From an uncultured Flavobacteriales bacterium (GTDB lineage: Bacteria > Bacteroidota > Bacteroidia > Flavobacteriales > Crocinitomicaceae), in NCBI GenBank assembly GCA_946479285.1, contig CAMLFH010000005.1, forward strand, positions 62,001 to 126,000: DNA of 64,000 bases, given 5' to 3'. Shown here in pieces: positions 53,093 to 62,684 of the stretch. The position numbers were made by a program, and so were the translations under genes. Within the stretch, counting starts at the first letter, position 1; every line of letters starts with the position of its first letter. The notes beneath the pieces were generated by a model, which saw nothing but the letters and a program-made list of their open reading frames with translations, was not told the origin of the DNA and ran no database searches.

Positions 53093-53785
53093 ATGAAGGT
53101 TCTGTTGATTTTTTGTTTGATGGTGAATGCAAATGTGTTTGCACAGGATCAGGTATATGATTATCCGGATGTCAATGCTAAATTTCCGGGAGGCTCTACT
53201 GCCCTTCAAAAGTTTATCAGTGAAAACCTGATTCATCCACAGGTAGCAATAGATAGTGGATATGCCGGAATGTGCTATGTCAGTTTTTTGATATGTGAAG
53301 ATGGAACCTGTCAGAATTTCAGGATTGCTCGTGGTGTAATGGATTGTCCCGAATGTGATCAGGAAATTATCCGGATAATGAAATTAATGCCAAAATGGAA
53401 TCCGGCTATCCAGGATGAAAAACGGGTTGCAATGAATTTCCACCTTCCTGTTGCTTTCGATAATTATTTTTGCAATGCTCCGGATCAGCCAGCTGAATTC
53501 CCAGGTGGATTAGCGTCCATGAATCATTGGATTTCGGAGTTCATGCGTTATCCACAGGATGCTATCGAATATTCGCTTCAGGGAAAATGTTATGTGGAAT
53601 TAATAGTTGGAGCAAATGGTGTTTGCCGTGATGTTAAACTTTTGCGTGGGGTGAGGGATTGCCCCAGCTGTGATGAGGAAGCTTTGCGTTTGGTTAAATC
53701 AATGCCCAAATGGAATCCTGCTACGAAGGACTGTAAACCAATAGAGGTATCCACGCATGTCGCCATTACTTTCAGGTTGAACTAA
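53093..53785 (+). CDS. Secreted protein with two TonB_C-like domains
   Basis: 230 residues with signal peptide ending N-V-F-A-Q and no other membrane anchor. Two copies of a ~105-residue TonB C-terminal-like domain: P-G-G-S-T-A-L-Q-K-F-I-S-E-N-L then G-V-M-D-C-P-E-C-D-Q-E, and P-G-G-L-A-S-M-N-H-W-I-S-E-F-M then G-V-R-D-C-P-S-C-D-E-E-A. Each ends M-P-K-W-N-P-A. The C-P-x-C-D motif is not in classical TonB. It is first of three tandem paralogues. Confidence 0.83.
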   Translation: MKVLLIFCLMVNANVFAQDQVYDYPDVNAKFPGGSTALQKFISENLIHPQVAIDSGYAGMCYVSFLICEDGTCQNFRIARGVMDCPECDQEIIRIMKLMPKWNPAIQDEKRVAMNFHLPVAFDNYFCNAPDQPAEFPGGLASMNHWISEFMRYPQDAIEYSLQGKCYVELIVGANGVCRDVKLLRGVRDCPSCDEEALRLVKSMPKWNPATKDCKPIEVSTHVAITFRLN

Positions 53786-53806
53786 CATTTTTTGAAAACC
53801 ATCTTT

Positions 53807-54253
53807 ATGAAATTCAATGTAAAAAACCTGCTTTCTATCTTTCTGATTCAATTTGTGTTTGGAGGTGCTTTTGCCCAGGAGAAGAATTCGGAGCAAAAAA
53901 CGGATGATTCTGAAGAATTTGTCCAGGTTATTGTGGATGAACCTGCTGAGTATCCAGGGGGAATGGAAGCAATGAACCGGTTTATAAACGAAAATCTGGA
54001 TTGTCCGGAAGTTGCCTCGAAAAATGGAATTACAGGAAAATGTTACCTGCTATTCGTGATTAATAAGGAGGGAATTGTTTCAAATGTCAAGGTAAGAAGA
54101 GGAGTTGCAGGTTGCCCGGAATGTGATGCTGAAGCCATTCGTGTTATTAAAAGTATGCCCAAATGGATTCCAGCCAAAGCAGATGGAGAAAATGAAAATT
54201 ATCTTTTTGCAGCTCCGGTTTCGTTTGAATGTGGATTGAAAACTAAAAATTAA
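53807..54253 (+). CDS. Secreted protein with one TonB_C-like domain
   Basis: 148 residues from ATG 53807 (M-K-F-N-V-K-N-L-L-S-I-F); signal peptide ends G-A-F-A-Q. One TonB C-terminal-like domain with P-G-G-M-E-A-M-N-R-F-I-N-E-N-L, G-V-A-G-C-P-E-C-D-A-E-A-I-R-V-I-K-S-M-P-K-W-I-P-A. Paralogue of its two neighbours; the third starts 5 nt after its stop. Confidence 0.83.
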   Translation: MKFNVKNLLSIFLIQFVFGGAFAQEKNSEQKTDDSEEFVQVIVDEPAEYPGGMEAMNRFINENLDCPEVASKNGITGKCYLLFVINKEGIVSNVKVRRGVAGCPECDAEAIRVIKSMPKWIPAKADGENENYLFAAPVSFECGLKTKN

Positions 54254-54258
54254 AACCA

Positions 54259-54678
54259 ATGAAAATAAAGGAACTTTTAATGGCCATTGCATTCCTACTT
54301 GCTGGAATAACAGCTTTTTCGCAAACTGAGCCAGAACCGGTTAAACCCCGGGAAGAAATCATTTACGATGTTGTACATGAACCTGCTGATTTTCCTGGAG
54401 GAATGGCCGCTCTGAAAAAATACCTGGCAGAAAATATGAGATACCCACAAAACGCTGCGGAAAATGGACTTCAGGGAAAATGTTTTTTGCAGTTTTATGT
54501 GATGAATGATGGAAGTATCCGGAATATTAAGATTAAAAAAGGTGTGCCAGATTGCCCTGAATGTGATGCAGAAGCAATTCGTTTGGTGAAAGGAATGCCA
54601 AAATGGGTGCCTGGAAAGCTTGACGGGAAACCTGTAAACAGCACTTTCAATCTTCCTGTAAGCTTTAAACTAAGCTAG
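54259..54678 (+). CDS. Secreted protein with one TonB_C-like domain
   Basis: 139 residues; signal peptide ends T-A-F-S-Q. One TonB C-terminal-like domain: P-G-G-M-A-A-L-K-K-Y-L-A-E-N-M-R-Y-P-Q-N-A, G-V-P-D-C-P-E-C-D-A-E-A-I-R-L-V-K-G-M-P-K-W-V-P-G. Third in the tandem set. Its TAG stop overlaps the stop of the convergent phosphatase gene inside CTAAGCTAG (54670-54678). Confidence 0.83.
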   Translation: MKIKELLMAIAFLLAGITAFSQTEPEPVKPREEIIYDVVHEPADFPGGMAALKKYLAENMRYPQNAAENGLQGKCFLQFYVMNDGSIRNIKIKKGVPDCPECDAEAIRLVKGMPKWVPGKLDGKPVNSTFNLPVSFKLS

Positions 54679-56616
54679 TTTAATCCCCATCACGCAAACA
54701 TCATCTGTTTGTTCGTGATTTCCTTTCCAGTTTTCAAATTCCAGTTTCAGATCTGCCTTTAATTCAGAACCGGTTTTGTCTTTATTTGCCTGGATGAAAT
54801 CCCGGAAGGTGGCGTATTTGTATTTCTTGTTCTTCGGTCCGCCGAATTGGTCTGCATAACCGTCAGAGAAGAGAATGATCCAATCATTTGTTTCCAACTG
54901 AAGAATGTTTGTCGTGAAAGGCTTCGCGCCATCAAACTGGCCAACCGGCTGTTTATCCGGGCTGGTGATCAGAATTTCTTCTCCACGGAAAATCCACAGC
55001 GGATTATTGGCTCCCGTCCATTGCAGTGTTTTTGTTTCGTGATCAAAACAAGCGAGTGAAATATCCATCCCGTCTTTTACGGAACGCGCTTCTTTTGTCA
55101 GTGTCTGAACAACCAGCTCACGGACCCTGTCCAGCAATTCGCCCGTACTTTGATGGGTATTCGCAGCCAATGACTGAGCGAGCGCATTGATGCATAAAAC
55201 GCTCACCATTGCTCCCGGAACGCCATGTCCGGTACAATCCGCAACGGCAAACCAGCTAAGGTTGTTTCGTTTTTCGAACCAAAAGAAATCTCCGGCAATA
55301 ATGTCTTTCGGGGCGTAATAAACAAAAGCGTTCTCGTCAAAACTGTCCTGGATCTCCGATTCCAAAGGAAGAAGTGCCTGCTGGATGAAACGGGCGTATT
55401 GAATGCTTTCAACGATCTCGTGATTTTTATGTTCGACTAGTTGCTTTTGTTCATTTAGTTCTTGAGTTCGTTCTACGACTTTATCCTCCAGGTTTTCATA
55501 CGAATGACGCAGTTTGTCCATCATGCTGTTAAAACTAGCTGCCAATTCGTACAATTCCTTACTTCCCGAAATGGCGATGTGTTGTCCCAGGTTTTCAGTA
55601 GTAATTCCTTTTGTTTGTTCTGCCAAAACTGCCAAAGGCCGGGTAATTTTCCGGGAACGGATATAAACCACGGATGCAATGACCAGAATTGCTGCCAGGA
55701 AGGAAATACTGAAGCGGATAAAAAGATCGGAAAGTAATTTTTGATAGACCAGGTCATTGGTCTGCATTTCCAGCACATAGCCGGAATATAAAGCAGCGTC
55801 AGCTACCGGAAGGTAAGTGAATTCTTTGCGTTCTTTTCCACTTGTAGAGAGATCATCCGCATCAATGGAAACCGGTTTTTCCGTATTGATGCATTGTAAA
55901 TAAGCTAAGGCGCTTGCAGAATCCTTGATAGTTACATCCACAATGTTTTTCACACCTACGTAAAGCGTTACGTCGTTTATGGATTGGTAACGGTGATTCA
56001 AACTCTTGATTTTCTTCAGGAGCAGGTTCTTAAATTGATCTGCTTCTTTGGAATAAATTCCCAGTTCGATGATGTAGTTTTGCCTGTTCACCGGAAAGTA
56101 AGTGTATTTGCGAATTCTCCCTGTACTGATCTCCAGCCCGAAGCGATCCGCCTGGAAGCTTTTTCCTTTAAAAACGTTCGAAAAGAAAGTCAGAAAACTT
56201 TTATCGATTTTGGAGAAGTCCAATCCAAGATCGGGTTTGTATGTTGTATTAATGATCTTGCATCGTTTGTCAATGAGGTAAACTTCCTGGTCAGAAGTAT
56301 CCATTCCAAGTTCCAGTTGAATTTCATTCAGCGGTGCGTCTTCGAGGTCGTATTTCCGGATTTGCTCTTCCAGGGCCAGTGATTTTTCTTCCAGGTAAGC
56401 GTTGATTGCTTTTTCGTGTGTCTGCATCGAAAAATCGTAGTATTCGATCAAATTCCGCGTTTCCTCTACGATATTCTTCTTCTGGTTTAGAATATCACCC
56501 TCAGCTTTGTCGAGATTGTATTGATAGGTAAGGTAGAAAACAATGGAAAATATCAGCAATACGGGAACCAAAATGTTCACGAGTAGCTGTCGCAGGATAG
56601 TTCGTTTCGTTTTCAC
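54670..56616 (-). CDS. HAMP-linked SpoIIE-type PP2C phosphatase (sensor copy 3)
   Basis: 648 residues. Transmembrane helix at ~9-28, a periplasmic sensor region (~30-300), second transmembrane helix (~305-327), HAMP domain (~330-385: R-P-L-A-V-L-A-E-Q-T-K-G-I-T and L-A-A-S-F-N-S-M-M-D-K-L), coiled coil, then the phosphatase domain (~435-648: D-I-I-A-G-D-F-F-W-F-E, D-C-T-G-H-G-V-P-G-A-M-V-S, K-D-G-M-D-I-S-L). S-I-Q-Y-A-R-F-I-Q-Q-A-L-L-P is the shared linker of all three copies. It converges with the TonB_C cluster. Confidence 0.92.
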   Translation of the reverse strand: MKTKRTILRQLLVNILVPVLLIFSIVFYLTYQYNLDKAEGDILNQKKNIVEETRNLIEYYDFSMQTHEKAINAYLEEKSLALEEQIRKYDLEDAPLNEIQLELGMDTSDQEVYLIDKRCKIINTTYKPDLGLDFSKIDKSFLTFFSNVFKGKSFQADRFGLEISTGRIRKYTYFPVNRQNYIIELGIYSKEADQFKNLLLKKIKSLNHRYQSINDVTLYVGVKNIVDVTIKDSASALAYLQCINTEKPVSIDADDLSTSGKERKEFTYLPVADAALYSGYVLEMQTNDLVYQKLLSDLFIRFSISFLAAILVIASVVYIRSRKITRPLAVLAEQTKGITTENLGQHIAISGSKELYELAASFNSMMDKLRHSYENLEDKVVERTQELNEQKQLVEHKNHEIVESIQYARFIQQALLPLESEIQDSFDENAFVYYAPKDIIAGDFFWFEKRNNLSWFAVADCTGHGVPGAMVSVLCINALAQSLAANTHQSTGELLDRVRELVVQTLTKEARSVKDGMDISLACFDHETKTLQWTGANNPLWIFRGEEILITSPDKQPVGQFDGAKPFTTNILQLETNDWIILFSDGYADQFGGPKNKKYKYATFRDFIQANKDKTGSELKADLKLEFENWKGNHEQTDDVCVMGIKLA

Positions 56617-56697
56617 GAAGTGAATGTATGGAAATTCAGTCAGGAGAAATCATTCAAAGGGAATTGATTGGAATAAATACGGCAAATGCGGTATAAA

Positions 56698-56733
56698 AAC
56701 AGTAGGGGCGCGATTAATCGCGCCCCTACTGTT
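56698..56733. terminator. Perfect 36-bp palindrome, terminator of the accC operon
   Basis: AACAGTAGGGGCGCGATTAA (first 20 of 36) is completely self-complementary over 36 nt, with the core GCGATTAATCGC shared with 30952-30975. It lies 19 nt past the accC stop, and on the minus strand is followed by TTTTTATAC. Confidence 0.85.
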
Positions 56734-56752
56734 AACATTATTTTTCTATTTC

Positions 56753-58087
56753 CTAAAACTCAAACGTTTCCATGAACTTCGTAGTGAAGTTCCCTTCGTT
56801 GAATTGTGGATCTTCCATCAGTTTTTGGTGGAATGGAATCGTTGTTTTGATTCCTTCGATGATGTATTCGTCCAAAGCACGCTTCATTTTAAGAATTGCT
56901 TCTTCACGTGTTTGGGCAACTACGATCAGTTTTCCGATCATGGAGTCATAGTTTGGCGGGATCGTGTAACCTGCATAAGCATGAGTATCGATTCGCACAC
57001 CGTGTCCTCCCGGAGAATGGTAGCTTGTAATTTTGCCCGGAGACGGACGGAAATCATTATACGGATCCTCTGCATTGATACGACACTGGATCGCATGCAT
57101 TTGCGGATAGTAGTTCTTTCCTGAAATCTTTTCTCCAAAAGCAATCTTAATTTGCTCCTTGATCAGATCGTAATTGATTACTTCCTCCGTAATGGTATGC
57201 TCTACCTGGATACGAGTGTTCATTTCCATGAAGTAAAAATCACGGTTTTTGTCAACCAGGAATTCTACCGTTCCAACACCTTCGTAATTTACGGCTTTAG
57301 CAGCTTTAATAGCCGCCTGACCCATTTTCTCACGAAGCTCGTCAGTCATGAACGGAGAAGGAGTTTCTTCTACCAATTTCTGGTGACGACGCTGGATCGA
57401 ACAATCACGCTCGGATAAGTGACACGCATTTCCAAATTGGTCACCAGCAATCTGGATTTCAATGTGGCGTGGTTCTTCAATGTATTTCTCCATGTAGATT
57501 CCATCGTTCCCGAAAGCAGCTCCTGCTTCCTGGCGCGCTGAATCCCATGCAGCTTCCAAATCTTCTTCTTTCCAAACAATACGCATTCCTTTTCCACCAC
57601 CACCGGCAGTAGCTTTCAGGATAATCGGGTAAACCACTACTTTAGCAGTTTCACGTGCGTCGTTTACATCTTTCAATAATCCTTTTGAACCGGGAATACA
57701 AGGAACTCCTGCAGCAATCATAGTTGCTTTTGCAGTTGCTTTATCACCCATTCCGGCAATTTGCTCCGGCAACGCACCGATGAACTTGATTCCGTGTTCC
57801 TGGCAAACACGAGAGAACTTCTCGTTTTCAGAAAGGAATCCGTATCCCGGATGAATCGCATCTGCATTTGTAATTTCTGCAGCAGCAATAATATTTGCTA
57901 TTGATAAGTAAGACTTATTACTTGGAGGCGGCCCGATACAAACTGCTTCATCAGCAAAACGAACGGGTAAACTTTCTTTATCAGCAGTAGAGTATACTGC
58001 AACCGTTTTGATACCCATCTCTTTACATGTACGAATGATACGTAAAGCGATTTCACCACGGTTGGCAATTAATATTTTTTTAAACAT
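56753..58087 (-). CDS. accC: Acetyl-CoA carboxylase, biotin carboxylase subunit
   Basis: 444 residues, the standard length. N-terminal [19 protein letters not shown]-grasp glycine loop [13 protein letters not shown], and the active-site [11 protein letters not shown] segment. It carboxylates the biotin of AccB using ATP and bicarbonate, the first half of malonyl-CoA synthesis. It follows accB by 53 nt in a long operon. Confidence 0.97.
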   Translation of the reverse strand: MFKKILIANRGEIALRIIRTCKEMGIKTVAVYSTADKESLPVRFADEAVCIGPPPSNKSYLSIANIIAAAEITNADAIHPGYGFLSENEKFSRVCQEHGIKFIGALPEQIAGMGDKATAKATMIAAGVPCIPGSKGLLKDVNDARETAKVVVYPIILKATAGGGGKGMRIVWKEEDLEAAWDSARQEAGAAFGNDGIYMEKYIEEPRHIEIQIAGDQFGNACHLSERDCSIQRRHQKLVEETPSPFMTDELREKMGQAAIKAAKAVNYEGVGTVEFLVDKNRDFYFMEMNTRIQVEHTITEEVINYDLIKEQIKIAFGEKISGKNYYPQMHAIQCRINAEDPYNDFRPSPGKITSYHSPGGHGVRIDTHAYAGYTIPPNYDSMIGKLIVVAQTREEAILKMKRALDEYIIEGIKTTIPFHQKLMEDPQFNEGNFTTKFMETFEF

Positions 58088-58140
58088 AAAATCGAGTTTA
58101 ATGAATAACGAAGCTCTGCTCGTTGCAAAACAACTTGCTA

Positions 58141-58623
58141 TTAAGCAGGGTCAATCAGGAATAATGGCTGATCGTATTCAACAGGCGTAGCATCGTCAAC
58201 CAATACTTTTACGATTTTCCCTGAGTATTCTGCTTCGATTTCATTGAATAATTTCATTGCTTCGATGATACAAACTGTTTCTCCTTTGTTGATGGATTTT
58301 CCAACGCTGATGAATGGCTCTTTGTCCGGACCGGCAGAGCGGTAGAATGTACCGATCATTGGAGATTTAACAGTAATGTATTTTGAATCTTCTGATGCAG
58401 CTGGTGCTGACTCTGCAACCGGTGCAGCAACCGGAGCAGCTGCAGCTGCCGGAGCCGCGATCATTTGTGCAGCGGGAGCAGCTGCTTGAACGATAATTGG
58501 GGACTCAGATCTTTTAATTTCTGATTTAATCGTTATTTTAAAGTCTTTTTGCTCAATTTCTACTTCCGTAACACCTGATTTTGCTACAAACTTAATTAAG
58601 TCTTGGATTTCGTTCAGATTCAT
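58141..58623 (-). CDS. accB: Acetyl-CoA carboxylase, biotin carboxyl carrier protein
   Basis: 160 residues. N-terminal helix ([14 protein letters not shown]), Ala/Pro-rich linker (~45-80), C-terminal biotinyl domain (~82-160) with biotinylated Lys124 in E-A-M-K-L-F-N-E-I. The motif is E-A-M-K-L where E. coli has E-A-M-K-M. It carries carboxybiotin between AccC and the carboxyltransferase. Downstream of fabH by 35 nt. Confidence 0.96.
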   Translation of the reverse strand: MNLNEIQDLIKFVAKSGVTEVEIEQKDFKITIKSEIKRSESPIIVQAAAPAAQMIAAPAAAAAPVAAPVAESAPAASEDSKYITVKSPMIGTFYRSAGPDKEPFISVGKSINKGETVCIIEAMKLFNEIEAEYSGKIVKVLVDDATPVEYDQPLFLIDPA

Positions 58624-58658
58624 ATCAGTATAATTTAATAGTTGTTTTTTCGATTATA

Positions 58659-59648
58659 TTAAGAGTTATAAGCCCATTTTAAGTACACGGCACCCCATGT
58701 AAATCCACCTCCAAAAGCGGAGAGGATTAAGTTGTCACCTTTTTTCAATTGCTTTTCCCAGTCCCACAAACAAAGTGGTAAAGTACCTGCAGTTGTGTTT
58801 CCGTAACGTTGAATGTTGATCATTACTTTTTCCTTTGGAACACCCATTCTGTCGGCAGTTGCATCGATGATGCGCAGGTTTGCCTGATGAGGAACCAACC
58901 AATCTACATCTTCTGCCGTAAGGTTGTTACGTTCCATGATTTCCGCCGAAACTTCAGCCATGTTTGTTACCGCAAATTTGAAAACCTGTTTTCCTTCCTG
59001 TTTCACGAAATGTAAACGCTGATCTACGGTTTCGTGAGTTGGAGGATTTGCTGATCCACCGGCAGGTTGGTACAAGTATTGTCTTCCTGACCCGTCTGAT
59101 TTCAAAATTGCATCCTGAATTCCTAAACCTTCTGTGTTTGGTTCTAACAAAACAGCTCCGCCGCCGTCACCAAAGATCACACAAGTTGTGCGGTCTTCGT
59201 AATCCAGGATTGCACTCATTTTGTCTACGCCAATTACGATTATTTTTTTATGTTTTCCGGATTCAATAAAGCCAGCTCCTGTTTGTAAAGCGTAAATAAA
59301 GCCTGAACAAGCTGCTATCAAATCGAAGCCCCATGCATTTTTCAATCCCAATTTATCACAAACGATATTTGCAGTTGAAGGGAAAGGGTAATCAGGAGTA
59401 ACAGTTGCCAAAATAACCAGCTCAACGTCTAATGGATCGGTATTGGTTTTTTCCAACAATCCTTTTACAGCCGCCGCCGCGATATCGGAACAAGCGCCTT
59501 CACGAAGAATACGCCGTTCTTTAATTCCGGTTCTTGTAGTGATCCACTCATCGGAAGTATCAATAATTTTAGCTAAGTCGTCATTGGTTACTACTTCCTC
59601 CGGAAGATAGCCACAAATGCCTGTTATTGCTGCGGTGATTTTACTCAT
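58659..59648 (-). CDS. fabH: 3-oxoacyl-ACP synthase III
   Basis: 329 residues. Catalytic triad Cys114 (A-A-C-S-G-F), His254 (V-P-H-Q-A-N-L-R-I) and Asn284 (G-N-T-T-A-G-T), and the family start I-T-G-x-C-G-Y-L-P. It condenses acetyl-CoA with malonyl-ACP to initiate fatty acid elongation. It starts one nucleotide after the plsX stop, typical for this operon. Confidence 0.96.
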   Translation of the reverse strand: MSKITAAITGICGYLPEEVVTNDDLAKIIDTSDEWITTRTGIKERRILREGACSDIAAAAVKGLLEKTNTDPLDVELVILATVTPDYPFPSTANIVCDKLGLKNAWGFDLIAACSGFIYALQTGAGFIESGKHKKIIVIGVDKMSAILDYEDRTTCVIFGDGGGAVLLEPNTEGLGIQDAILKSDGSGRQYLYQPAGGSANPPTHETVDQRLHFVKQEGKQVFKFAVTNMAEVSAEIMERNNLTAEDVDWLVPHQANLRIIDATADRMGVPKEKVMINIQRYGNTTAGTLPLCLWDWEKQLKKGDNLILSAFGGGFTWGAVYLKWAYNS

Positions 59649-59649
59649 T

Positions 59650-60591
59650 TTATTGATTAAAAGCTTCGTTAATGTTTTTTGTAAGATCTGATTTTGCTAC
59701 TTCGTAGGAGTGAAGCAGCATACTTTTCACTGCTTTGTCGTTAGAAATACCATGACCGATTATTACGTTACCCTTCACACCAAGAATGGGTGTTCCGCCG
59801 TAGTTTTCGTAATTGAAACGATCAAAGTACTCATCACGAATACCTCTCTTACGCATCAGTGTATAGATTCCCTCGGCTTGCTTTAGAGCAATGTTACCCG
59901 TGAATCCATCACAAACAATGACATCTGCCATTCCGGTAAATAAATCACGACCTTCAATGTTGCCGATGAAATTTATTTCATCTGATTCTGCCATCAGTTT
60001 GTGTGTGGCGATTGTCAATAAATTCCCTTTGGTTTCTTCTTCACCGATATTCAACAGTCCTACTCTTGGGTTTTCTACACCGTATACGCTTTTGGCGTAA
60101 AGGCTGCCAAGGACTCCAAATTGATAAAGCACATCAGGCTTGCAATCTGCATTTACACCAACGTCCAGCAAAACGGAATTTTTTCCGTCAACAGTTGGCA
60201 ATACGGAAGTAATACACGGACGAATTACGCCGGCAATGGTGTTGATCTTATACATCGCACCAACAAGCATCGCACCGGTATTTCCGGTACCTGCAAAGAT
60301 GTCAATTTCCTTTTTCGCGAGCAGGTCAAAACCAACAGCAATACTGCTATTCGGTTTGTTCGGAATTGCCCGTGTAGGATGATCATGCATAGTAATGACA
60401 TCCGGAGCATGAACAATGTCATACCCGGCTGGATCTTCATTCAACGCGTTTAGGCCACTCAAGATTTGATCCTGGTCGCCAATCAACACGAGACGCACGT
60501 CCTGAGGAAGTTCTTTTCTAGCAAGTACAGCACCTGCTATATTTGCCTCAGGTGCGAAATCACCGCCCAAAATATCTATTCCTATCTTCAT
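59650..60591 (-). CDS. plsX: Phosphate acyltransferase PlsX
   Basis: 313 residues. N-terminal [12 protein letters not shown], and [14 protein letters not shown] and [10 protein letters not shown] typical of PlsX. It converts acyl-ACP to acyl-phosphate for phospholipid synthesis. It lies between rpmF and fabH in the conserved operon. Confidence 0.96.
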   Translation of the reverse strand: MKIGIDILGGDFAPEANIAGAVLARKELPQDVRLVLIGDQDQILSGLNALNEDPAGYDIVHAPDVITMHDHPTRAIPNKPNSSIAVGFDLLAKKEIDIFAGTGNTGAMLVGAMYKINTIAGVIRPCITSVLPTVDGKNSVLLDVGVNADCKPDVLYQFGVLGSLYAKSVYGVENPRVGLLNIGEEETKGNLLTIATHKLMAESDEINFIGNIEGRDLFTGMADVIVCDGFTGNIALKQAEGIYTLMRKRGIRDEYFDRFNYENYGGTPILGVKGNVIIGHGISNDKAVKSMLLHSYEVAKSDLTKNINEAFNQ

Positions 60592-60623
60592 CAGGAGGAA
60601 TGTTTATTACTAAACAGCGCGAA

Positions 60624-60815
60624 TTAAATCGCTACTTCTTTCTCTGCTACTACTCTTCCTTTGTAGTACAATTTGCCTTCATGCCAGTAAGCATGGTGGA
60701 ACAAATGCGGTTGACCTGTTGTAGGACAAGTTGCAATGTTCTTAGCAATTGCTTTCACGTGAGTTCTTCTCTTGTCACGACGTGTTGTCGATATTCTGCG
60801 CTTTGGATGTGCCAT
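60624..60815 (-). CDS. rpmF: 50S ribosomal protein L32
   Basis: 63 residues: [19 protein letters not shown] with [19 protein letters not shown]. Of the four Cys that can bind zinc in other L32 proteins only one remains, so it is the zinc-free (C-) form. Operon position between DUF177 and plsX is the standard one. Confidence 0.97.
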   Translation of the reverse strand: MAHPKRRISTTRRDKRRTHVKAIAKNIATCPTTGQPHLFHHAYWHEGKLYYKGRVVAEKEVAI

Positions 60816-60836
60816 TTTACTTATTTATTTCAATCG

Positions 60837-61502
60837 TTAATTCAAATTTTTTAATGCGGCCCACCTGGGATCGATTGGCTTGTCATCGTTTGGATCGTCC
60901 GAATCATCATCATCGTCTTCTCCATCATCTTCCCAATCGTCGTCATTGTCCTCATTATCGTCCCAATCCCGATCGCTATCGGGATCATCATCCTCATCCC
61001 ATTCGTCGTCTTCATCCGGCTGGTTTGCATTTACAATGTACTTGTTATACAAACCCATTACTTCTTCGTTACATTCTCCATGCGGATGTATGCTTCGTGC
61101 AGGCAATGAAATAACCAACAACTCATAGATAGGTGCTGAAAAGTCCAGCTCATAAGATTCCGGATGAAGAATAATTAAATTCTCGTCTTCGGAAACTTCT
61201 GTTCCAAACTTGTAAACAATGCGGTAATCACCGTGAATCTGTACTTCCATCGGATCATTGCAACGATCACATGGAGTGGTAACAGTTCCTGAAAGCGAAA
61301 ATTCCGCAATCATCATTGTTTCCTTCTTTTCAAATGCAAGCTCTACCAGAACATTTGCATCATCAATCAGCGTGTTTTCAACACCTTCAAAGAACGATTT
61401 GCCTATGTTGAACTCATACCTATGCGTCCCTATATTTAATCCGACAAATTGGATTATGAACTCATTCGCAGACTTCTTCACTACACAAAAATTGGAGGGC
61501 AA
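60837..61502 (-). CDS. DUF177 (YceD-like) protein with a hyperacidic insert
   Basis: 221 residues. The N-terminal ~150 residues are the DUF177 domain with T-T-P-C-D-R-C-N-D-P-M near the middle (zinc-like C-x-x-C). A ~50-residue Asp/Glu-rich stretch (around 160-208, with runs such as D-D-D-D-D-S-D-D) follows, then D-P-R-W-A-A-L-K-N-L, the conserved C-terminal motif. YceD is linked to 23S rRNA and L32 gene in many genomes. Gene symbol left blank because yceD is used loosely. Confidence 0.9.
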   Translation of the reverse strand: MPSNFCVVKKSANEFIIQFVGLNIGTHRYEFNIGKSFFEGVENTLIDDANVLVELAFEKKETMMIAEFSLSGTVTTPCDRCNDPMEVQIHGDYRIVYKFGTEVSEDENLIILHPESYELDFSAPIYELLVISLPARSIHPHGECNEEVMGLYNKYIVNANQPDEDDEWDEDDDPDSDRDWDDNEDNDDDWEDDGEDDDDDSDDPNDDKPIDPRWAALKNLN

Positions 61503-61564
61503 AGGTAGAAAAAATAAACGAATAGATACTTATCTTCATTTTTTTTCGTCTAAAATTTATTTTT

Positions 61565-62683
61565 TCACTCAATTTCGTGTTGCCGGTCACCTCTTTTTCG
61601 ATCGCGGGAAGATTCCTGAACCTGCAAAGGGTTCGCTGCAATCTCTTTCAGGAACTTGCGGGTATTGAAAATATCAATAGCCAGGTAAATGGCACTTCTC
61701 ATGGATTGTGCATTGGCTTCATTTTTTCCTGCAATGTCAAAAGCAGTTCCATGATCCGGCGAAGTTCTTACAATTGGAAGGCCTGCTGTATAATTCACAC
61801 CGTCTTCAAAAGCCAGTGCTTTAAAAGCAGCTAAGCCCTGATCGTGATACATTGCCAGCACCGCATCGTATTGTCCCCGGTTAGGACTTCCGAAGAAACC
61901 ATCTGCCGGAAATGGTCCCAGGGCAAAGATATCTTCGTTTCGGGCCATATTAATTGCCGGAGTGATGATTTCTGCTTCTTCAGCACCCATTTTGCCATTT
62001 TCACCTGCATGTGGATTCACGCCAAAAACAGCAATTTTCGGACGTTGAATGCCAAAATCTTTTTTTAGACTGCTGTCCAATGCTTTTATCTTGGATAGTA
62101 TTTTTTCACGGGTTAAAGCACCTGAGACTTCTTTTAACGGTACATGGCTTGTAACCAATGCAACGCGCAGTGAACCACTGACCATCATCATCAGAGCTTC
62201 TTCCATTCCTGCCAAATGAGCCAAATATTCCGTATGGCCCGGGAATTGGAAACCTGCTTTCCCAATAGCTTCTTTGGAAATAGGTGCTGTTACCAACACG
62301 TCTATTTTACCCGCAGCCAAATCTTCTGTTGCTTTTTCCAATGAAAGGAAAGCATATTTTCCACTCGCTTCTGTTCCTTTTCCTAATTCAAACTGAACTT
62401 CTTCGTTCCAAACATTGATGATATTAATCTTGCGATTAACTGCTTCATTGGCTGTTTTACAGGTCTGATAGTTGAATTCCGGTTCGTTCATTGCTTTCTT
62501 GTGAAAAGAAATGGTTTTGGATGACGCGTAAATAATGGGCGTACAATCCAATAACAACCGATTGTCGGCTAGAGCTTTTATGACAACTTCCGGCCCGATA
62601 CCATTGATATCACCAATGGAAATTCCAACACGAATAGGAACTGCTCGTCCTTCTTCTTTGATTTTTTCTTTCTCTTTTTCCAT
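61565..62683 (-). CDS. pdxA: 4-hydroxythreonine-4-phosphate dehydrogenase
   Basis: 372 residues; E. coli PdxA is about 330, so there are N- and C-terminal extensions (the last ~20 residues, S-S-R-D-R-K-R-G-D-R, are basic). Metal-site histidines are in G-H-T-E-Y-L-A-H, G-V-N-P-H-A-G-E-N-G and M-Y-H-D-Q-G-L-A-A-F-K. Start: I-G-I-S-I-G-D-I-N-G-I-G-P-E-V. It oxidises 4-phosphohydroxythreonine in pyridoxal phosphate synthesis. One nt after the aminopeptidase stop. Confidence 0.94.
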   Translation of the reverse strand: MEKEKEKIKEEGRAVPIRVGISIGDINGIGPEVVIKALADNRLLLDCTPIIYASSKTISFHKKAMNEPEFNYQTCKTANEAVNRKINIINVWNEEVQFELGKGTEASGKYAFLSLEKATEDLAAGKIDVLVTAPISKEAIGKAGFQFPGHTEYLAHLAGMEEALMMMVSGSLRVALVTSHVPLKEVSGALTREKILSKIKALDSSLKKDFGIQRPKIAVFGVNPHAGENGKMGAEEAEIITPAINMARNEDIFALGPFPADGFFGSPNRGQYDAVLAMYHDQGLAAFKALAFEDGVNYTAGLPIVRTSPDHGTAFDIAGKNEANAQSMRSAIYLAIDIFNTRKFLKEIAANPLQVQESSRDRKRGDRQHEIE

Positions 62684-62684
62684 C

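Noticed and set aside
53093..54678. Annotation as TonB energy transducers
   Set aside because: No N-terminal transmembrane anchor or Pro-rich linker; all have cleavable signal peptides.
60749..61114. His/Arg-rich frame opposite the DUF177 gene
   Set aside because: It is the shadow of the Asp/Glu-coding simple repeat on the other strand.
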